A DNA stretch of 64,000 nucleotides from Spartobacteria bacterium UBA695 (GTDB lineage Bacteria; Verrucomicrobiota; Verrucomicrobiia; Chthoniobacterales; Chthoniobacteraceae). Positions 25,185 to 33,364 of the stretch are shown here, one piece after another; the stretch's first letter is position 1, and the number at the start of each line of letters is the position of its first letter. A program made the translations under genes and the position numbers. The notes below the pieces were generated by a model. It was given only the letters and a program-made list of their open reading frames with translations. It was not told the DNA's origin and ran no database searches. The stretch is taken from positions 89,184-153,183 of the forward strand of contig DBMP01000024.1 in assembly GCA_002298145.1 (NCBI GenBank), given 5' to 3'.

Positions 25185-25207
25185 GTTCCCGAGTTCAACT
25201 CGGGAAC
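25185..25207. repeat. GTTCCC...GGGAAC palindrome, copy A
   Basis: GTTCCCGAGTT-C-AACTCGGGAAC: 11-bp perfect arms around one base. It is in the 180-bp gap between sufT and mksB, next to the second copy of the 27-base-core element. A related palindrome is at 63904. Confidence 0.8.
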
Positions 25208-25225
25208 GCGAGGCAACGAGGGGTC

Positions 25226-25294
25226 GAGGCGGCGCGCGTAAGCCGACGCTATCGCGCGGTAGCGCGTACCGGGTCCAGCGTCACGCTGGCTTAC
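25226..25294. repeat. Interspersed palindromic element, copy 2
   Basis: Shares a perfect 27-base core (25240-25266) with copy 1 at 8338-8364. The second hairpin is CCAGCG-TCA-CGCTGG (25274-25288). The TTA that forms the mksB stop (25291-25293) follows directly after CGCTGGC, the same relative place where copy 1 carries the stop of the hydrolase gene. Confidence 0.75.
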
Positions 25295-28200
25295 TCCAGC
25301 GACTCTTGCACCTGTTCGGGGCTCAGGACGGTCGGGATGTTGTCGATGCGGGTGACGTAGCCGGAGGCATCGCGCGTCTCTTCCTTGCGGCAGTGGATGA
25401 TCGTGCGGGCGTACGGGGCCATGACGCCCAGGCGGTCCACGGGGAAGGCCATGACGAGCTGGAGCTGGAAGTTGCGCGCCAGGGTGAGGCAGTCCTCGAC
25501 GCCGTCGCCGGAGAGCTTGGAGAACGCTTCGTCCATGATGACGAGGCCCAGGTTCTGCCGGTACTGGCCGCCGCCGAGATCGTAGACGCGGTGGAAGGCG
25601 GCCAGCATGGAGAGGAAGAAGGGGGCTTGGTTTTCGCCGCCGGAGAGCTTGTGGCCGTGCCGCCCGAGCGAGATCGCGGGGGCGTCGGGCCGGTTCGCCG
25701 GGATCATGTGAAGGTCGTAACGGTGATACTGGCGGTGATCCAGGAGCTGGCGGCTGCGTTCGTCGAGCTCCGTCGCGGATTTCTCCACGGCGGCCATCAG
25801 CTCGGTTTTGGCGCGCTCGATTTCGTCGGTCTTGATGTTGCCCATCAGCTCGTCGCCGGGGTTGAAGCCGGTGTCGATCAAGTGCCATATCGCCGCGAAC
25901 GCGCTGTCGCGGCTCTGCTCGATCTGGTAGCGGTATTTGCCGATGGGGCGGTCGAGGTATTGGCGCAGTTGCCGGATGGTGGCCTGGGCTTTTTGCAGGT
26001 TCTCGGCGAGCTTGTCGATGACTTGCGTTTGCAGGCGGCTCTCCCATTCGCGGCGGCGTTCGTCGGCCATGGCGCGGTATTTGGGGAGTTCGGTCTGCTC
26101 CAGGAGGTCGAGCCGGGCGTCCCAGAGGGCGTTGGAGGGGTCCTCGTCGTCGCAGTCGGCGCGGTATTGCGGATGGGCGGGAAGGCCGTTGGCGTCGGCG
26201 GCGTTGGCCAGCGCGCGGCGTTCGGTGTTGCGGGCGTGGCGGTGGTTGGAGACTTCCACTCCGGCAACGGCGGTGCGGCGCTGGGCGGTCTCGGCGCGTT
26301 CTTTCCACGAGCCGCATTCCTTGAGCAGCGCAGCGAGGCGGCAGTCGAGGGCGTCGTTGGTGACTTCCAGCGGCAGCTCGGTGCGTTTCTCGACCAACAT
26401 CCGCTCGGCGTTTTCAAAATCATCCGCCGCGGAGTCGATGGCGTCCTGGATGCGGGCGCGGCTGGTCTCAAAGGCCGTCTGCGACTCGCGCATGCCGCCG
26501 ATGGATTCGATGGTGCGGTCGAGTTCGCTCTTGAGCTCGCGCAGACGGTCCAGGCGGGCCTCGCGCTCGGGGGTGGAGATGATCTCGATTTCGTTGGAAA
26601 GCTGCTGCAAGCGGGCTTCCATCTCGGGGAGCTGCCGGATCTCGTGGCTGCGGTCGGGGAGCCGGGGATCGCCCAGTTCCGCGCGGCGGCCTGCGTCGAG
26701 CCAGCGGCTGACCCGTTCGCGCAGGGCGTCGAGGGCTTCGCGCTGGGCGAGGAGCTCGCGCTGTTCGCGGAAGGCGGCTTCGCGCAGGCGCTTGAGGCCC
26801 TCCTGGCCGAGGGTGAACTCGAACCCGGGGATCTGTTTCAAGCGGCGGCGAATTGGCGCTTGTTTGAAAACGCCGTCGCGGGTGATGGCCCGGTCGTGGC
26901 CGTCCAACTCGCCCACGGTCTCCACTGCGGCGACACCCCCGAGGAGGTGCTTGGCGAACTGCGAGGCGATGGGGTCGCTTAACCGCACTTTGGTGGCAAG
27001 CGAACCGGGTTTGACGTTGGCGGAAAGCTCAAGCGCCTCGCGCGGGTGGACGAGCGACTCCGGCTCGCGTCCGGGCGGCGTCCGGCGCAGGACTTCGAGC
27101 GCTTTGCTGTAGTCCTGCGGGCTGACGATGACCGAAAAGCGGTTGCGGCCCAGGAACAGCTCCAGGGCGTCGCGCCAGCCGTCGTCCTCCACCTCGATCA
27201 GGCGGCAGAGCTGCTGCGGCGGGTTGTCGGAGGCGTCGAGAGCCGATTTGAGCGCGTTAAAGAGCGGGAAGCTGCCGGGGGTTTCCTTGCGGTCGAGCTT
27301 ATCGAGGGACTGGGCGATCTCGCGCAAGCGGGCGGCGGCTGCGTTCGCGGCGTCCTCGGTGGGGCGCAGGAGGCGCTCGGTTTGGCGCACGATTTCGTTG
27401 AACGCCTCGGCCAGGCGGGGGAGGCTTTCGAGCGCGGCCTGTTCGTCCGGGCCCCGGAGGGTCTCCAGGAGCGATTCGTCGAGGGCCAGCGCGGCGGGGA
27501 GGCCTTCGAGCGGGAGTTCGACTCCGGCCTTGAGCCAGGCGCGCCAGGCTTCGGCGCGGTTTTTCAGGCGCTGGACGATGGCCCGCTGGGCTTCGTTGAG
27601 GAGGTTGATGGAGGAAAGAAGGCGGCGCTTTTCGTCGCGTAGGGTTTTGAGCTTCGAGGCGTCGGGATCATTTTGCGCCTCCAGCACGACGGCGTTGTAC
27701 TGGGTTTCCAGCTCGGCCTTGCGCTTGGCCTCGGCTTCGAAGCGGGCGACGTCGGCGGCATTCTTTTCAAAGAGACGGGCGAGGTCAGCCTTGTGGCGCT
27801 CCAGGAGTTCGCGCGCCTGGGCGTGGTCCACGGCGTGGCGCAGGTGGCCCCAGATGGCTTCCTCGCGCGCGGCGGCGAGGCAGGCCTGGTGGGCGTCGGA
27901 GATCCGGCGCAGGAACCCGGCTTCCTCCTCCTGCCGGGCGAGGCGCTCCTGGGTTTCGCGATACGCGCTGACGGCGGTGCGCACTTCGCGCACGTCGATG
28001 GGGGCTGCTTCGAGGATGAATTCGCGGATGAATTTCTGGATATCCTGCTCGGGCTCGAACGCGAGCGCCTTGGGCATGGTTTTATTGAGCTGCTCGCGCT
28101 CGAAGTAGAGGTGCGCGGGGGTGGCCATCTCCGCCAAGTATTCGCGCTGGAGGCCAAAGAGGCAGTCGTGCCCATGTTCGCGCCGCACCCAGCGCTTGAA

Positions 28201-28680
28201 GTCCTCCTCGTCCCGCAGGCTGCCCTCGGGAGCCAGTTCGGGCCATTCGAGCCGGGCCGGGATGCCGAAGTAGGTCTGGCGCGGCTTGGAGGAGGCGCTT
28301 TCATACTGGATATGGACGCCCCACGTCTCGCGCGTCTCGGGCTTGCGGCCGTTGGCGGGCTTGGTGAACTCCAGGGCCGCGACGGTCACGCCGCTGGGGC
28401 GCGTGTAGTAGGATTCGCCGTTGCGCATGGTGTTGCTGTCGCACAGGCAGTAGCTCACCAGCGAGCGCCCTTTGCCCGCGCCCGCCGCCGCGCGGTTGGA
28501 GCGCCAGTGTTCGCCCAGCAGCACGTATTGCATCAGGTCGAGTAAGGCCGATTTGCCCGATCCGAACACGCCGGAGATCAGCATGTCATCCTGCACGTCG
28601 ATGATCTGGCGGAAGCCATACCAGTTGATGGCGATGATGCGGGTGAGCGAGATGCGCTGGCTGGGCGAGGTGGGATTCAT
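25291..28680 (-). CDS. mksB: MksB/JetC-like SMC ATPase
   Basis: 1129 residues with the SMC plan. The N-terminal head has Walker A GVFGSGKSALLDLMQYVL (residues 37-44 form the P-loop). Then come long coiled coils (about 230-480 and 640-900), a middle globular part and the C-terminal head with signature LSGGENQAPFFLSML (about 1012) and Walker B LGLVIMDEAFSK (about 1045). There is no CxxC zinc hook, which argues against SbcC/Rad50. The tight operon with MksE- and MksF-like genes makes it the MksB/JetC motor that extrudes DNA loops. Related Wadjet complexes recognise and, with JetD, cleave closed circular plasmids. No JetD gene is adjacent. Confidence 0.85.
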   Translation of the reverse strand: MNPTSPSQRISLTRIIAINWYGFRQIIDVQDDMLISGVFGSGKSALLDLMQYVLLGEHWRSNRAAAGAGKGRSLVSYCLCDSNTMRNGESYYTRPSGVTVAALEFTKPANGRKPETRETWGVHIQYESASSKPRQTYFGIPARLEWPELAPEGSLRDEEDFKRWVRREHGHDCLFGLQREYLAEMATPAHLYFEREQLNKTMPKALAFEPEQDIQKFIREFILEAAPIDVREVRTAVSAYRETQERLARQEEEAGFLRRISDAHQACLAAAREEAIWGHLRHAVDHAQARELLERHKADLARLFEKNAADVARFEAEAKRKAELETQYNAVVLEAQNDPDASKLKTLRDEKRRLLSSINLLNEAQRAIVQRLKNRAEAWRAWLKAGVELPLEGLPAALALDESLLETLRGPDEQAALESLPRLAEAFNEIVRQTERLLRPTEDAANAAAARLREIAQSLDKLDRKETPGSFPLFNALKSALDASDNPPQQLCRLIEVEDDGWRDALELFLGRNRFSVIVSPQDYSKALEVLRRTPPGREPESLVHPREALELSANVKPGSLATKVRLSDPIASQFAKHLLGGVAAVETVGELDGHDRAITRDGVFKQAPIRRRLKQIPGFEFTLGQEGLKRLREAAFREQRELLAQREALDALRERVSRWLDAGRRAELGDPRLPDRSHEIRQLPEMEARLQQLSNEIEIISTPEREARLDRLRELKSELDRTIESIGGMRESQTAFETSRARIQDAIDSAADDFENAERMLVEKRTELPLEVTNDALDCRLAALLKECGSWKERAETAQRRTAVAGVEVSNHRHARNTERRALANAADANGLPAHPQYRADCDDEDPSNALWDARLDLLEQTELPKYRAMADERRREWESRLQTQVIDKLAENLQKAQATIRQLRQYLDRPIGKYRYQIEQSRDSAFAAIWHLIDTGFNPGDELMGNIKTDEIERAKTELMAAVEKSATELDERSRQLLDHRQYHRYDLHMIPANRPDAPAISLGRHGHKLSGGENQAPFFLSMLAAFHRVYDLGGGQYRQNLGLVIMDEAFSKLSGDGVEDCLTLARNFQLQLVMAFPVDRLGVMAPYARTIIHCRKEETRDASGYVTRIDNIPTVLSPEQVQESLE

Positions 28681-28701
28681 GCGGACAGAGAGAAAGGGAA
28701 G

Positions 28702-29118
28702 CTACGGCTTGGGAAGGTAGAAATCTTTGACGGCCCCGTTCTCCATTTCGAGGCGGCCGAGGTAAACCCGGCGGGAGAAAACGCGGTAGGCCTGGGTGGG
28801 GCTGTAATGGACTGGGTTTTTCCAGGTGACCAGGACCTGCCCCGAGTTGGATTCCATGCCCTTCTGATTTAGAATAATGCGATCGAACCCCGAGGCGCGC
28901 TGGATGCTGGCGATGCCCTCGGAGTCCTGGATCTGGACGGGATCGGTGTTGCGGGGGTTGAGTTCGATAATGGTCTCGTTGGCCGTGGCCGAGACGCGCT
29001 GTACGGAGCTATCGGCAAACGTCAGTTCGCTAGTTTTGTAGCCCCAGCGCAGCGAGGCCGCCGCGACGATGAGGGCCACCGGGATGACAATGATCAGAAC
29101 GAGGATTTTGGTGTTCAT
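28702..29118 (-). CDS. Membrane-anchored protein of unknown function inside the Mks/Jet operon
   Basis: 138 residues: an N-terminal membrane helix (ILVLIIVIPVALIVAAASL, residues 5-23) and an exported or periplasmic-facing beta-rich domain (SVQRVSATANETIIELNPRN; GFDRIILNQKGMESNSGQVL; FSRRVYLGRLEMENGAVKDF). The helix is followed by a basic residue but has no lipobox or clear cleavage site. Start overlaps the MksE stop by 4 bp (ATGA) and the stop is 21 bp before mksB, so it is an integral member of the operon. I do not recognise a family. A membrane protein at this place is not part of the standard MksBEF or JetABCD sets. Confidence 0.75.
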   Translation of the reverse strand: MNTKILVLIIVIPVALIVAAASLRWGYKTSELTFADSSVQRVSATANETIIELNPRNTDPVQIQDSEGIASIQRASGFDRIILNQKGMESNSGQVLVTWKNPVHYSPTQAYRVFSRRVYLGRLEMENGAVKDFYLPKP

Positions 29119-29762
29119 TGGGTAGGTTGTTGAGTTTCTTCGAAGACTTCGGCGGCCTCCTCCGTTGTCTTGCCCTGGTTAAAGAGCGCGGCCTGTTCGT
29201 CCCACGCCTCTTGGTCTTCAAAGGGGATGACGCGCGGGAGCGTGGGGAGGATCTCCAGTTGCGAGTTGCCGAACTGCTCTTCGTCGCGCTGGTAGCGGAT
29301 CAGTTTTTTGCGGCGGAGCTTGGAGAGGATGCGGTCGAGGTGGGTCGGCTGCGGCGGTTCGATGGACTCGAAGTAGAGGCGCAGGCGGGCGTCGAGCGTA
29401 TTGGCATCCAGTACGACGGATTGCGAGGGCCGGGCCATGCGCTCTTCGTCGTAGATGCGCCAGAGGGCCAGGACGATGAGGGTCTCGTCTTTGGTAAAGC
29501 TGGCTGTCAGCGCGCATTCGCCGGAGACCGGGCGGGCCTGGAAGATGGGCTTATCGGGATCGTGGATGAGCTCCAGGTCGAGCACGGAGAGGAATTCGCC
29601 CAGCTCCCGGGGGTACTCGCGGGCGATGAGGTAGAGCTCGCGGGCGCGCCCCTCCTCGCCCAGCAGGACGCCGGTGGTGAGCAGTTCGGCGAGGATGGCT
29701 TTGAGCGCGGGGCGATCCTCCTCGCGGATCGTCTCCCAGAAGGTGGGCCAGGGTAGGGTCAT
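29115..29762 (-). CDS. mksE: MksE/JetB-like condensin subunit
   Basis: 215 residues. N-terminal winged-helix-like region (FWETIREEDRPALKAILAEL; YLIAREYPRELGEFLSVLDL) and a second winged helix (HLDRILSKLRRKKLIRYQRD), the layout of the DUF4194/MksE/JetB group. This protein bridges the kleisin-like MksF and the MksB ATPase heads. It overlaps both neighbours by 4 bp. The acidic tail (EEAAEVFEETQQPTQ) is not conserved. Assignment rests on position and fold pattern. Confidence 0.75.
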   Translation of the reverse strand: MTLPWPTFWETIREEDRPALKAILAELLTTGVLLGEEGRARELYLIAREYPRELGEFLSVLDLELIHDPDKPIFQARPVSGECALTASFTKDETLIVLALWRIYDEERMARPSQSVVLDANTLDARLRLYFESIEPPQPTHLDRILSKLRRKKLIRYQRDEEQFGNSQLEILPTLPRVIPFEDQEAWDEQAALFNQGKTTEEAAEVFEETQQPTQ

Positions 29763-31252
29763 GCGGTGCGTTCGATGGAAAAGCGTTCAATGCGGTGGCC
29801 GGACTGGACATCGCGGGGAAGGGATTCGGGCTCCAGCCCGGCGTCGCCCGAGCGGGCCTGGCGGATGCGCCATTGCAGGCCTTTGCCGCGCCGATCGCCG
29901 GTGCCGTGGGCGCGCTCGAAGGCGAGGACGGCGAGGAGATCGAAGAGGTCGTCTTCGGTGCGAAGGCGGAAGTCGGCGGTGGAAACGGATGCCCCCTTTT
30001 CGGGAAGGAGATCCTCGATGAGCCGGGCGGCGCGCTGAGGCGTGATGGCGTAGAGATTGCGCTGGCGGATCTGGTCCTGGGCCAGCTCGGCATCGGCCTC
30101 CCCGGGCATGCCGGAAAGGGCCAAGTCCACCGGGAGTCGGGCTTTGCGCGGGCGGGATAGGGCATCGCGGCCAAAGGTGATCTCGGTGCCGGGAACCCGC
30201 AGCGTCATGCCGGGGCGCGAGGCGAGGTCGGAGAATTTCAGGCCGGAGTGGGCGGCGTTGGCGGCCATCATGTACGTCTTAACTTGCTCCGGACGGCGGC
30301 CGCGCAGCTCGGTCTGGTAGCGGTAGCGTTCGGCGGAGAGGCGGGCGAAATCGGCGATGCGGCCGTCGATGATCTGGGCCCGGGCGCTGATCGAGCCCAG
30401 GCTGCGCTCCAGGAGCCCGAGCATCCGTTCCGCCAGGGCGTAGGCTTCTGTGGAGTCGATTTTCCCCTGCCGGTGCTCCTCCAGGCCGGTGGCGAGGCGT
30501 TCGCGGGCGGTCGAATCTCCCAGCGCTTCCTGGACTACGGCGCGGGCGAGGTTCAGCCTGGCGCCGAGGCCCCCCTGCTGGAGCACGTCGTAGCAGACCA
30601 TGTGCTCGCCTTCGTAAAACTCGGTGTAGAAGACCCGCAGCGTCGATTCCGCGGACGGGCTGATGCGCTGGCGTTCCTCAAAGCCCATGATGAGCTTTTC
30701 CACGGCGTGGAGCTGGTCGATGGCGCGGCCCACGCGGTCGGAGAGCTCTTTTACGGTCTGGCGCATCTCCTCAGGGGAGAGCCGGGCTGGGTCGAGCGCC
30801 CCTTCGGCGAGGAGCGTTTTGCAAATGGAGCGCAGGGTGGCGGCGAAGTCTTTCAATTCCGCCGCGTCGTCGGTGGCGGCCAGTTCGCGCAGGAGTCGCA
30901 GGAGCGGGCGCAGTTCGGGGGAGATGAGCACCCAGTGTTCGTCGAGGCTGACCCGGCGTTCGGTGACCCAGCGGGCTTCGGTCAGGCGGGAGAAGAGGGT
31001 TCCGGCGCGCTGGCGCAGGTCGGTGATCTGCGCCCCCTCGTCCTCGGCGAGCTGGACGTTGGGATGCTCGCTCAAGACTTCGCGGATGAGCACCAGGGCG
31101 TCGCCATGGCTGAGCTGGCCGCTCTCGTCGGCACTCTGCTCCAGCTTATCCGCGCAATCGATATACACGGGGGCCGAAGGGCGGGCCAGGGGCCGGAAAA
31201 ACCCTTCGCTGACCGACCTCGAAAGCCGTTCGCTGAGTAAATGCATCTCCAT
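29759..31252 (-). CDS. mksF: MksF/JetA-like kleisin subunit
   Basis: 497 residues from the ATG at 31252; a GTG at 31273 is also possible. I prefer the ATG because HLLSERLSRSVSEGFFRPLA followed by VYIDC aligns with the start of JetA proteins. The protein is mostly helical, with heptad-like stretches at about 150-250, as expected for a kleisin that links the MksB heads. The C-terminal part has ITPQRAARLIEDLLPEKG and FDLLAVLAFERAHG. Order MksF-MksE-MksB agrees with JetA-JetB-JetC. The macro-domain gene ends 69 bp upstream on the same strand. Confidence 0.75.
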   Translation of the reverse strand: MEMHLLSERLSRSVSEGFFRPLARPSAPVYIDCADKLEQSADESGQLSHGDALVLIREVLSEHPNVQLAEDEGAQITDLRQRAGTLFSRLTEARWVTERRVSLDEHWVLISPELRPLLRLLRELAATDDAAELKDFAATLRSICKTLLAEGALDPARLSPEEMRQTVKELSDRVGRAIDQLHAVEKLIMGFEERQRISPSAESTLRVFYTEFYEGEHMVCYDVLQQGGLGARLNLARAVVQEALGDSTARERLATGLEEHRQGKIDSTEAYALAERMLGLLERSLGSISARAQIIDGRIADFARLSAERYRYQTELRGRRPEQVKTYMMAANAAHSGLKFSDLASRPGMTLRVPGTEITFGRDALSRPRKARLPVDLALSGMPGEADAELAQDQIRQRNLYAITPQRAARLIEDLLPEKGASVSTADFRLRTEDDLFDLLAVLAFERAHGTGDRRGKGLQWRIRQARSGDAGLEPESLPRDVQSGHRIERFSIERTA

Positions 31253-31321
31253 GTGGGGCGCTGAAAGTGCCACTGCTCGGCGCGGGAATCAACGTTCGAT
31301 TTTACTCCCGGCCACTCCACC

Positions 31322-31861
31322 CTAGTCGATCTGCCAGTGAAGCCCTTCGGAGGCGACGATTTTCCGGGCCACGGCGAAGTCGGCCCCATCGGGAAGGCAG
31401 AGCGTGGCCGTGGCGAGGGAGGCGAGCGCCGGATCAGCAAAGACCCGGTCGGCCAGGATGAGGAAGTCGCGCAAGAGGAGGTCGCCATAGCCGGTGGCTA
31501 GCGCGCTAAAGGCCAGGTGAGTGTGGCCCAACTCCACGCACCGCTTGAGCGCGCGGCGCAGCACGTCCTCGACGACGGGGATGGTGGTGTTGTGCCAGAA
31601 GTCGGTGGGCACGGTGTGGAGGACCGTTTTGTACGGCATCTCCGGCGGCAGCCACTCGAAGATTTCACCTTGTTCACATGAGCGGCGTCCGGAACTTGTT
31701 AACAATTCATGGAGGCCGGTCTGCACCGCCGGGCCGTAGCGGTCCACGAGCGCCGCGCCGACGCCGCCGGAGCATTGGAGGTGGACGTTGCTGGAGTAGA
31801 TGAGGGCCTCCGCGGGCTGGTCGAGCAGATTGATTTTCCGGAGGCGGTGGATGGGGGCCAT
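31322..31861 (-). CDS. Macro-domain protein
   Basis: 179 residues from the ATG at 31861; an earlier start would put coding sequence through a long inverted repeat. The opening LLDQPAEALIYSSNVHLQCS then GGVGAALVDRYG is the macro-domain pattern (variable Asn/Asp loop, then G-G-V binding loop). LHTVPTDFWHNTTIP and AFSALATGYGDLLL cover the second ligand loop. Macro domains bind or hydrolyse ADP-ribose groups. It is in line with, and 69 bp upstream of, the Mks/Jet genes, which suggests one transcription unit. The exact activity (binding, ADP-ribosyl hydrolase) is not predictable here. Confidence 0.8.
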   Translation of the reverse strand: MAPIHRLRKINLLDQPAEALIYSSNVHLQCSGGVGAALVDRYGPAVQTGLHELLTSSGRRSCEQGEIFEWLPPEMPYKTVLHTVPTDFWHNTTIPVVEDVLRRALKRCVELGHTHLAFSALATGYGDLLLRDFLILADRVFADPALASLATATLCLPDGADFAVARKIVASEGLHWQID

Positions 31862-31932
31862 GGGGGGCGATTGTGCCCCTGGCGGCGCGGAAAATCGAGC
31901 GGATTTCCCAGGCCCGGCTCCGGACGCGAAAA

Positions 31933-31967
31933 TTCCCGTGTGAATTACTCTATAACTCACACGGGAA
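31933..31967 (-). terminator. Inverted repeat downstream of the deacetylase gene
   Basis: Perfect 11-bp arms TTCCCGTGTGA (31933-31943) and TCACACGGGAA (31957-31967) around 13 bases, with ATTTT following on the minus strand. It is 20 bp past the stop of the minus-strand deacetylase gene and upstream of the macro-domain start. Confidence 0.6.
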
Positions 31968-31986
31968 CTTGCGCTTGCGAACGTTT

Positions 31987-33249
31987 TTACGGCTTTTTAG
32001 TTTCCGTAGTTTGCGCCTCTGGGGACGGGGACGGGGCCGCCTTGCTGCTGTCCAGGGTGAACCCCCAGCGTGCTTCCACTCGCTTGCCGTTGGCCTTGCC
32101 GGTGACGAAGACCGTGTAGCGGTTATCGGCCAGCTTGCGGGTGGGCTGGAAGGTGAAGGTCTTGGTGGCTTTATCAAACTTGGCGTTGACGGCGCCGAGG
32201 CTGCTCACCCGCATGGAGAGGGTGGCCGGATCGATGTTGCCAAACTCGCCAAGGTTGGCCTGGATGAGCGGTTTGGACTCGGAAATGGTCGAGTTATCCA
32301 CCGGCTGGGTGGCCAGGGTGTGCGGGGCGAATTCCGCGACTGGTTCCGCGGCCGACCGGGAGATTCCCGAGCCGAAATTCACCGCGCTGGCGAAGATTTG
32401 CGGCTTGTTGGCCTCGATCATGTAACGCCCGAGGGCCTCGTTGCGCGAGCTATGGCCGAGCTTCTGCCCGTAGACGGTGAAAATGGCGTCGTAGCCCGCT
32501 TTTTTGGCCATGTCCTGCACATGCACGTTGTAGAAGCCGAAGGGGACGGCCAGGGCCTCGACTTTGACGCCGAGACGTTGCTCGATGATCTGCTTGGAGC
32601 CGTTAAGCTCGTTCCAGAGCCAGGCTTCGTACTCGGGCGTGGAGATTCCCCCCTTCTTGGTGGGGCCGCGAAGATCCTTGTGCGATACGGTGTGACCGCC
32701 GATGTCGGCTCCGGCGTCACGCATTTCGGCGATCTGCTCCCAGGAGATCGACTGGCCGCCTGATTTCGGGCCGCCGCGCACGTAATCCGTGTAGACGAAG
32801 AGGGTGAAGGGATAGCCGAACTTCTGGAGAATGGGCCAGGCGTTTTCGTATTGCGACTTCCAGCCGTCATCCAGGGTGATCACGGCGCTGCGGGCGGGAA
32901 TATCCTTTTCGCCCCGTTTCCAGGCCAGCAGGTCGTGCATGGGAATGACGGTGATGCCCTGGTCTTTGAGTTGCTGCATTTGTGCCTCGAAATCCGCCTT
33001 GCTGATCTCAGTGCCGGGGGCCTTCACTTGGTCCACTACGCGGTGATAGCCGAGCACGATGACCTGGGCGCTGCGGTTGATGGGCGCGGGTGTGGCGCTC
33101 GGTGCAGGCGAGGGGGCCTCGGCAGCTTTTTCGGCGACCGCGGGCGGCGATTTACTGCCTGCCCCCGCAGCCTGGGGCGTTTTTTTGCACCCAGCCCCTA
33201 ACCCCACGATTCCCAACGCAAGCACGATGACGGCGGCGACATTTCGCAT
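31987..33249 (-). CDS. Polysaccharide deacetylase lipoprotein (NodB domain), paralogue 1
   Basis: 420 residues from the ATG at 33249, which has a strong ribosome-binding site (AGAGGAGAA). Lipobox is LGAGC (about Cys 21), followed by a Pro/Ala linker. The NodB domain runs about 60-270: VIVLGYHRVVD, AVITLDDGWKSQYENAWPIL, ADIGGHTVSHKDL. The Asp-Asp and His-x3-His metal site is present. The C-terminal domain (about 320-410) looks Ig-like (LSMRVSSLGAVNAKFDKATK; YTVFVTGKANGKRVEARWGF). Expected to deacetylate an envelope or matrix polysaccharide, such as peptidoglycan or poly-GlcNAc. A paralogue with the same plan is at 47074. Confidence 0.88.
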   Translation of the reverse strand: MRNVAAVIVLALGIVGLGAGCKKTPQAAGAGSKSPPAVAEKAAEAPSPAPSATPAPINRSAQVIVLGYHRVVDQVKAPGTEISKADFEAQMQQLKDQGITVIPMHDLLAWKRGEKDIPARSAVITLDDGWKSQYENAWPILQKFGYPFTLFVYTDYVRGGPKSGGQSISWEQIAEMRDAGADIGGHTVSHKDLRGPTKKGGISTPEYEAWLWNELNGSKQIIEQRLGVKVEALAVPFGFYNVHVQDMAKKAGYDAIFTVYGQKLGHSSRNEALGRYMIEANKPQIFASAVNFGSGISRSAAEPVAEFAPHTLATQPVDNSTISESKPLIQANLGEFGNIDPATLSMRVSSLGAVNAKFDKATKTFTFQPTRKLADNRYTVFVTGKANGKRVEARWGFTLDSSKAAPSPSPEAQTTETKKP

Positions 33250-33364
33250 AATACGGTTCTCCTCTGGAAGCGGGTTCGGAGATCGCCCGGGGAATGCGCG
33301 GGTTCCGGGGGGGCTTTGCAGGTGGGTGCGGAATCCCGTAGAAAAATCCTGGGAATTGAGGATA

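Noticed and set aside
25306..26982. Long plus-strand reading frame opposite mksB
   Set aside because: It is antisense to a clear SMC ATPase gene and has the Ala/Gly/Val/Asp-rich composition of GC-rich shadow frames.
25111..31321. A JetD/MksG nuclease gene in the Mks/Jet locus
   Set aside because: The genes flanking the operon are SufT and a macro-domain protein; neither has the features of JetD, so its absence is reported rather than a call.
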